Source: Kosakonia cowanii JCM 10956 = DSM 18146
Lineage (GTDB): Bacteria; Pseudomonadota; Gammaproteobacteria; Enterobacterales; Enterobacteriaceae
NCBI RefSeq assembly: GCF_001975225.1
Contig: NZ_CP019445.1
Location: 3,038,001-3,102,000, forward strand
Length of the DNA: 64,000 bases
Reading direction: 5' to 3'
In this document: piece by piece, positions 61,674 through 64,000 of the stretch
How positions within the stretch are numbered: the first letter of the stretch is position 1
How the letters are laid out: each line of letters opens with the position of its first letter
Position numbers and translations under genes: made by a program
The notes under the pieces: model-generated
Told to the model about the DNA's origin: nothing
Seen by the model: the letters and a program-made list of their open reading frames with translations, nothing else
The model's database searches: none

Positions 61674-62288
61674 GTGTCGCCTGAAGGGAAAACCCTATTG
61701 AAAACCCCTAATTTCTCTGAGCTGATAAAAATGACAGCTCTGCAACTGTTCAAAGAAAACGGGTTGAATAAGGTTTCAACCCGTGATTTAACGCAAAAAC
61801 TCAATATTTCACGAAGCCACATCTATCACTATTATCGTGATTGGGAAAGTCTCAAAATAGATGCTATCCAGTACATGCTGGATAAGGATATTAATGAATA
61901 CCATAACTTTTCACAGGCTTCTGAAGGCTTAAGCGCGACTGAGAACGTTCTCCACTATATTCAATATCTGCTGCCTGACGCACCTTCCGCACACTGGTTG
62001 CTGTATCTTGAACTCTGGCCAATGGCCGCCCGCGATAATAATTATGCTCAATTAGTTCACAATCAATACCTCAGGTGGAGGAACATCCTCGAGGAAATTA
62101 TTAACCTCGGCATTAAGGAAAAAGAGTTCCTCACCCAGGACGCCTCAGCTTCCGCCCGCAAAATAAATGCATTAATAGATGGTTACTCCAGTATGCTGAT
62201 CCTTGAGTTTACTGCTGAAAAGCGCGCTGTTTATATCAGAGAACTTTCTGAGCTTTCTTTTGAGATAATTAAAGTAAGCTCCCGGTGA
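61674..62288 (+). CDS. TetR-family regulator
   Basis: A 204-residue regulator with a GTG start; no strong ribosome-binding site is present, so the start is uncertain by several codons (an internal Met at residue 20 starts the first helix, MTALQLFKENG). The helix-turn-helix is VSTRDLTQKLNISRSHIYHYY. The C-terminal part (HWLLYLELWPMAARDNNYAQL) resembles the BetI-type TetR_C domain. It is convergent with the BPL_N gene, with 26 bases between. The ligand is unknown. Confidence 0.82.
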   Translation: MSPEGKTLLKTPNFSELIKMTALQLFKENGLNKVSTRDLTQKLNISRSHIYHYYRDWESLKIDAIQYMLDKDINEYHNFSQASEGLSATENVLHYIQYLLPDAPSAHWLLYLELWPMAARDNNYAQLVHNQYLRWRNILEEIINLGIKEKEFLTQDASASARKINALIDGYSSMLILEFTAEKRAVYIRELSELSFEIIKVSSR

Positions 62289-62314
62289 AGTATGCAAATG
62301 CCTTGCGGGAGTCA

Positions 62315-63094
62315 TTACTTTTTTATGTCAAAATAAGACAAAATTCGCACCATTTTACTCTCCGCAGTCGTGTTGCCTGGCATTGTGGAATCAATCCAGG
62401 TCTCATCAGCCTCTGGGTGTGGGCCAGAAAGCAGCACGGTACCTTTACCATATTTATAGCGTGCCATGGCGATATCGCCGTTCTCATAATAGGCAATTGC
62501 TTTGAAACCATCGCTTGGATCGCCATTCTCCATATAGGGTCCATCCTGATAATAAAAAGGCTCACGTTTATTATTCCAGTCTATCTGCAGCGTGTAATCA
62601 CCCTGATCGTAGGCGCGCGATCCCGGCCTGCCTACTTCTGACTCCATTGAAGTATCGACCAACCCAATCCAATCTTTGCCAGCGAGATAAGCGCCCATGC
62701 AAAGACCAATAAAGCCTTTGCCGCTTTTTACAAAATTACGGACAGCCTCTGCACCTTCATCGCTGAGTGCCTCATAAGAAGCAGGGATATCCTGTCCTCC
62801 TCCAGGCTGAACGTAGATATCAAAACTTCTCAACGTTTGTTCATTCACTTTGAGTTTTTCAGCTTCGCCTACATAGGTAATATCCAGCGGTAACCCTGTT
62901 TTCATCAACGATTTGTAGACCATTTCGGAACAGCCAGAGCATCCGGCCTGACCGCGATAAAGGGCGATGTGATAAGTCTTGTGATCCTGGACTCCAGCCG
63001 CGGCAGTACCGTAAGAAGGGGTTAAAAAGAACAAAGCTAATAAGGTTAACCTACTTATTGTTGCGGATTTTCTTGCCTGTTTTAAAAGAAACAT
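62315..63094 (-). CDS. secreted BPL_N/glutamine-amidotransferase-like protein
   Basis: A 259-residue protein with a signal peptide of about 33 residues (TLLALFFLTPSYGTAAAG). The body fits the BPL_N (biotin-protein-ligase N-terminal) domain, with a class-I-amidotransferase-like fold: HIALYRGQAGCSGCSEMV at the start, YVQPGGGQD, and the nucleophile-elbow-like GLCMGAYLAG with its cysteine. A CxxC pair (AGCSGCSEM) could form a disulfide in the periplasm. The function of such exported proteins is unknown. Confidence 0.75.
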   Translation of the reverse strand: MFLLKQARKSATISRLTLLALFFLTPSYGTAAAGVQDHKTYHIALYRGQAGCSGCSEMVYKSLMKTGLPLDITYVGEAEKLKVNEQTLRSFDIYVQPGGGQDIPASYEALSDEGAEAVRNFVKSGKGFIGLCMGAYLAGKDWIGLVDTSMESEVGRPGSRAYDQGDYTLQIDWNNKREPFYYQDGPYMENGDPSDGFKAIAYYENGDIAMARYKYGKGTVLLSGPHPEADETWIDSTMPGNTTAESKMVRILSYFDIKK

Positions 63095-63290
63095 ATGAAT
63101 GATTCCCCTGTCATATAAATGTCATCTTCCCGCCAGTTAAAGATTTGCAGATCACGCCAGTACCTTTTGCAAAATTAGAGCGGTCGCTCAAATTTATGCG
63201 TATCGTCGTTTATGTCAAGTTTTTTTACTTAAGTAAGATAAAAGAAAAAGGCAACTGAACTGAAACATTCAACGTCCATTACGAGGTCAA

Positions 63291-63620
63291 CTACCTGTTT
63301 CGGTTGCGATATGTGCAGGGTGGCATATTGAAATGTCGGGTGAACATACGTGTAAATGTTTGTTGTGAATAATAGCCGTAGCGCATGGCTATAAGTGAAA
63401 TTTTTTCATCTGTCTCGCGTATGTCTCGTGCAGCAAGATTGAGTTTTTTATTACGAATGTAACGCCCGAGGCTCTCTCCTTTGTAGTGAGTAAACAACCG
63501 TTGCAAATACCACTTAGAATATCCCGAGTGATGGGCAAGTTGTTCAATAGGAAGGGGAATGTGTAAGTTATTATCTATCCACTCGCTTATGCTGTTTATC
63601 ACGCTTTCAGAAATCAACAT
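63291..63620 (-). CDS. AraC-family regulator of the RamA/SoxS/MarA group
   Basis: A 109-residue protein consisting only of the two helix-turn-helix AraC domain: AHHSGYSKWYLQRLFTHYKGESLGRYIRNKKL (residues about 27-58, read in parts) and ISLIAMRYGYYSQQTFTRMFTRHFNMPPCTYR. It is closer to RamA than to SoxS or MarA in KGESLGRYIR and SQQTFTRMFTR. The start at 63620 has AGGAG seven bases upstream; a longer frame to 63647 is less likely. RamA-type proteins activate acrAB and related genes. Upstream is an unrelated TetR gene, not the usual ramR/romA pair as far as visible. Confidence 0.85.
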   Translation of the reverse strand: MLISESVINSISEWIDNNLHIPLPIEQLAHHSGYSKWYLQRLFTHYKGESLGRYIRNKKLNLAARDIRETDEKISLIAMRYGYYSQQTFTRMFTRHFNMPPCTYRNRNR

Positions 63621-63684
63621 CTTCCTGCTCCTGAGTATTTTGAACAAACTGAGCGCAGATTTATCATTCTTTTTTAGTGGCCTT

Positions 63685-64000
63685 TTAGGCCACGCTTTGA
63701 ATGTCTGATAGTCCCTTCATGATGAGTGCAAGTCCAAATTCAAAACCGTCGTCAGGGTGATAACTTACAGGTGAATCGGGACGGTTACTCTCTTCAGAAC
63801 TTTTTGACAGGTTGAGATCTCTGTTTCTGGCCGCGTGTGACTGCTCTTCTATTACGCACCCGAGAGTATATTCGCTAAGCGTAAATAAGATCATTGAGGC
63901 TTCAGTCTCTGTGAAACCGACCTGAACCAGGTATGCCACTTTCGGATAAAAGGTATCTCTTCCCACTTTATCGGGGGTAGTACCTGCATGTAATAAGGCG
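63685..64000 (-). CDS. TetR-type regulator, C-terminal part (partial)
   Basis: Only the C-terminal part lies in the window; the frame remains open to the window edge (ALLHAGTTPDKVGRDTFYP continues upstream of the GTG codon at 63964). The segment YTLGCVIEEQ and the final GFEFGLALIMKGLSDIQS match the C-terminal domain of the classical tetracycline repressor (TetR_C_1). This suggests a tetracycline- or drug-responsive repressor, possibly divergent from an efflux gene beyond the window. The stop overlaps a small palindrome GTGGCC-TTTTA-GGCCAC. Confidence 0.7.
   Translation of the reverse strand, partial: ALLHAGTTPDKVGRDTFYPKVAYLVQVGFTETEASMILFTLSEYTLGCVIEEQSHAARNRDLNLSKSSEESNRPDSPVSYHPDDGFEFGLALIMKGLSDIQSVA

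Noticed and set aside
63677..63694. Hairpin GTGGCC-TTTTA-GGCCAC as a terminator of the partial TetR gene
   Set aside because: It overlaps the stop codon and is followed on the minus strand by TAAAAAAG rather than T residues, so it is not an intrinsic terminator.

Overview
The window is chromosomal DNA of a member of the Enterobacteriaceae. From 1 to about 50.6 kb the gene order is that of the E. coli K-12 yceG(mltG)-to-icd segment: mltG-tmk-holB-ycfH-ptsG-fhuE-hinT-ycfL-lpoB-thiK-nagZ-ycfP-ndh-ycfJ-comR-bhsA-ldtC-mfd-ycfT-lolCDE-nagK-cobB / potDCBA-pepT-roxA-phoQP-purB-hflD-mnmA-nudJ-rluE-icd. Most proteins have the same length as their E. coli counterparts. The main difference is a complete zeaxanthin-glucoside (yellow pigment) cluster, crtE-fni-crtX-crtY-crtI-crtB with convergent crtZ, between cobB and potD where E. 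coli has ycfZ/ymfA. A yellow-pigmented enterobacterium (Pseudescherichia vulneris, Cronobacter, or a Kosakonia/Enterobacter relative) is therefore likely; the species cannot be fixed from the sequence alone.

Layout. 0-3.5 kb: cell-wall lytic transglycosylase, dTMP kinase, clamp-loader delta-prime and a TatD-type nuclease, packed with overlaps. 3.5-7.6 kb: glucose permease ptsG with an SgrS-target leader, then the coprogen receptor fhuE. 7.9-11.7 kb: the hinT-ycfL-lpoB-thiK-nagZ-ycfP run. 11.8-16.7 kb: ndh with a perfect FNR box, ycfJ, a small membrane protein, comR/bhsA and ldtC. 16.8-17.4 kb: a large BIME (REP) array with a 120-bp period. 17.4-27.3 kb: mfd, ycfT, the lipoprotein-release ABC genes lolCDE, nagK and cobB. 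27.5-34.8 kb: crt cluster. 34.9-38.7 kb: the spermidine/putrescine operon potABCD, with single-base frameshifts in potB and potA. 39-42.5 kb: pepT, a REP-associated transposase embedded in REP clusters, and roxA with a third single-base frameshift. 42.5-50.6 kb: phoPQ, purB (with an intragenic PurR operator), hflD, mnmA, nudJ, rluE and icd.

Downstream of icd, a classical prophage attachment locus, the sequence becomes AT-rich and accessory. A two-gene overlapping cassette (GNAT-like XF1762-type protein plus an unrecognised protein with two C-terminal membrane helices) is followed by a large inverted repeat and remnants of a degraded gene and an internally deleted LysR gene. From 54 kb come two chemoreceptor genes, each with a recognisable sigma-28 (FliA) promoter, an MFS-transporter tail fragment, an alpha/beta hydrolase divergent from a LysR regulator, a second LysR divergent from a DUF1330 gene, a TetR regulator convergent with a secreted BPL_N-type protein, a RamA/SoxS-like AraC regulator, and the C-terminal part of a tetracycline-repressor-type TetR running off the end.

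The least-explained element is the icd-proximal two-gene cassette. The three one-base frameshifts between 37 and 42 kb are more likely sequence errors than real gene loss, because each sits in a short homopolymer of an otherwise intact core gene.
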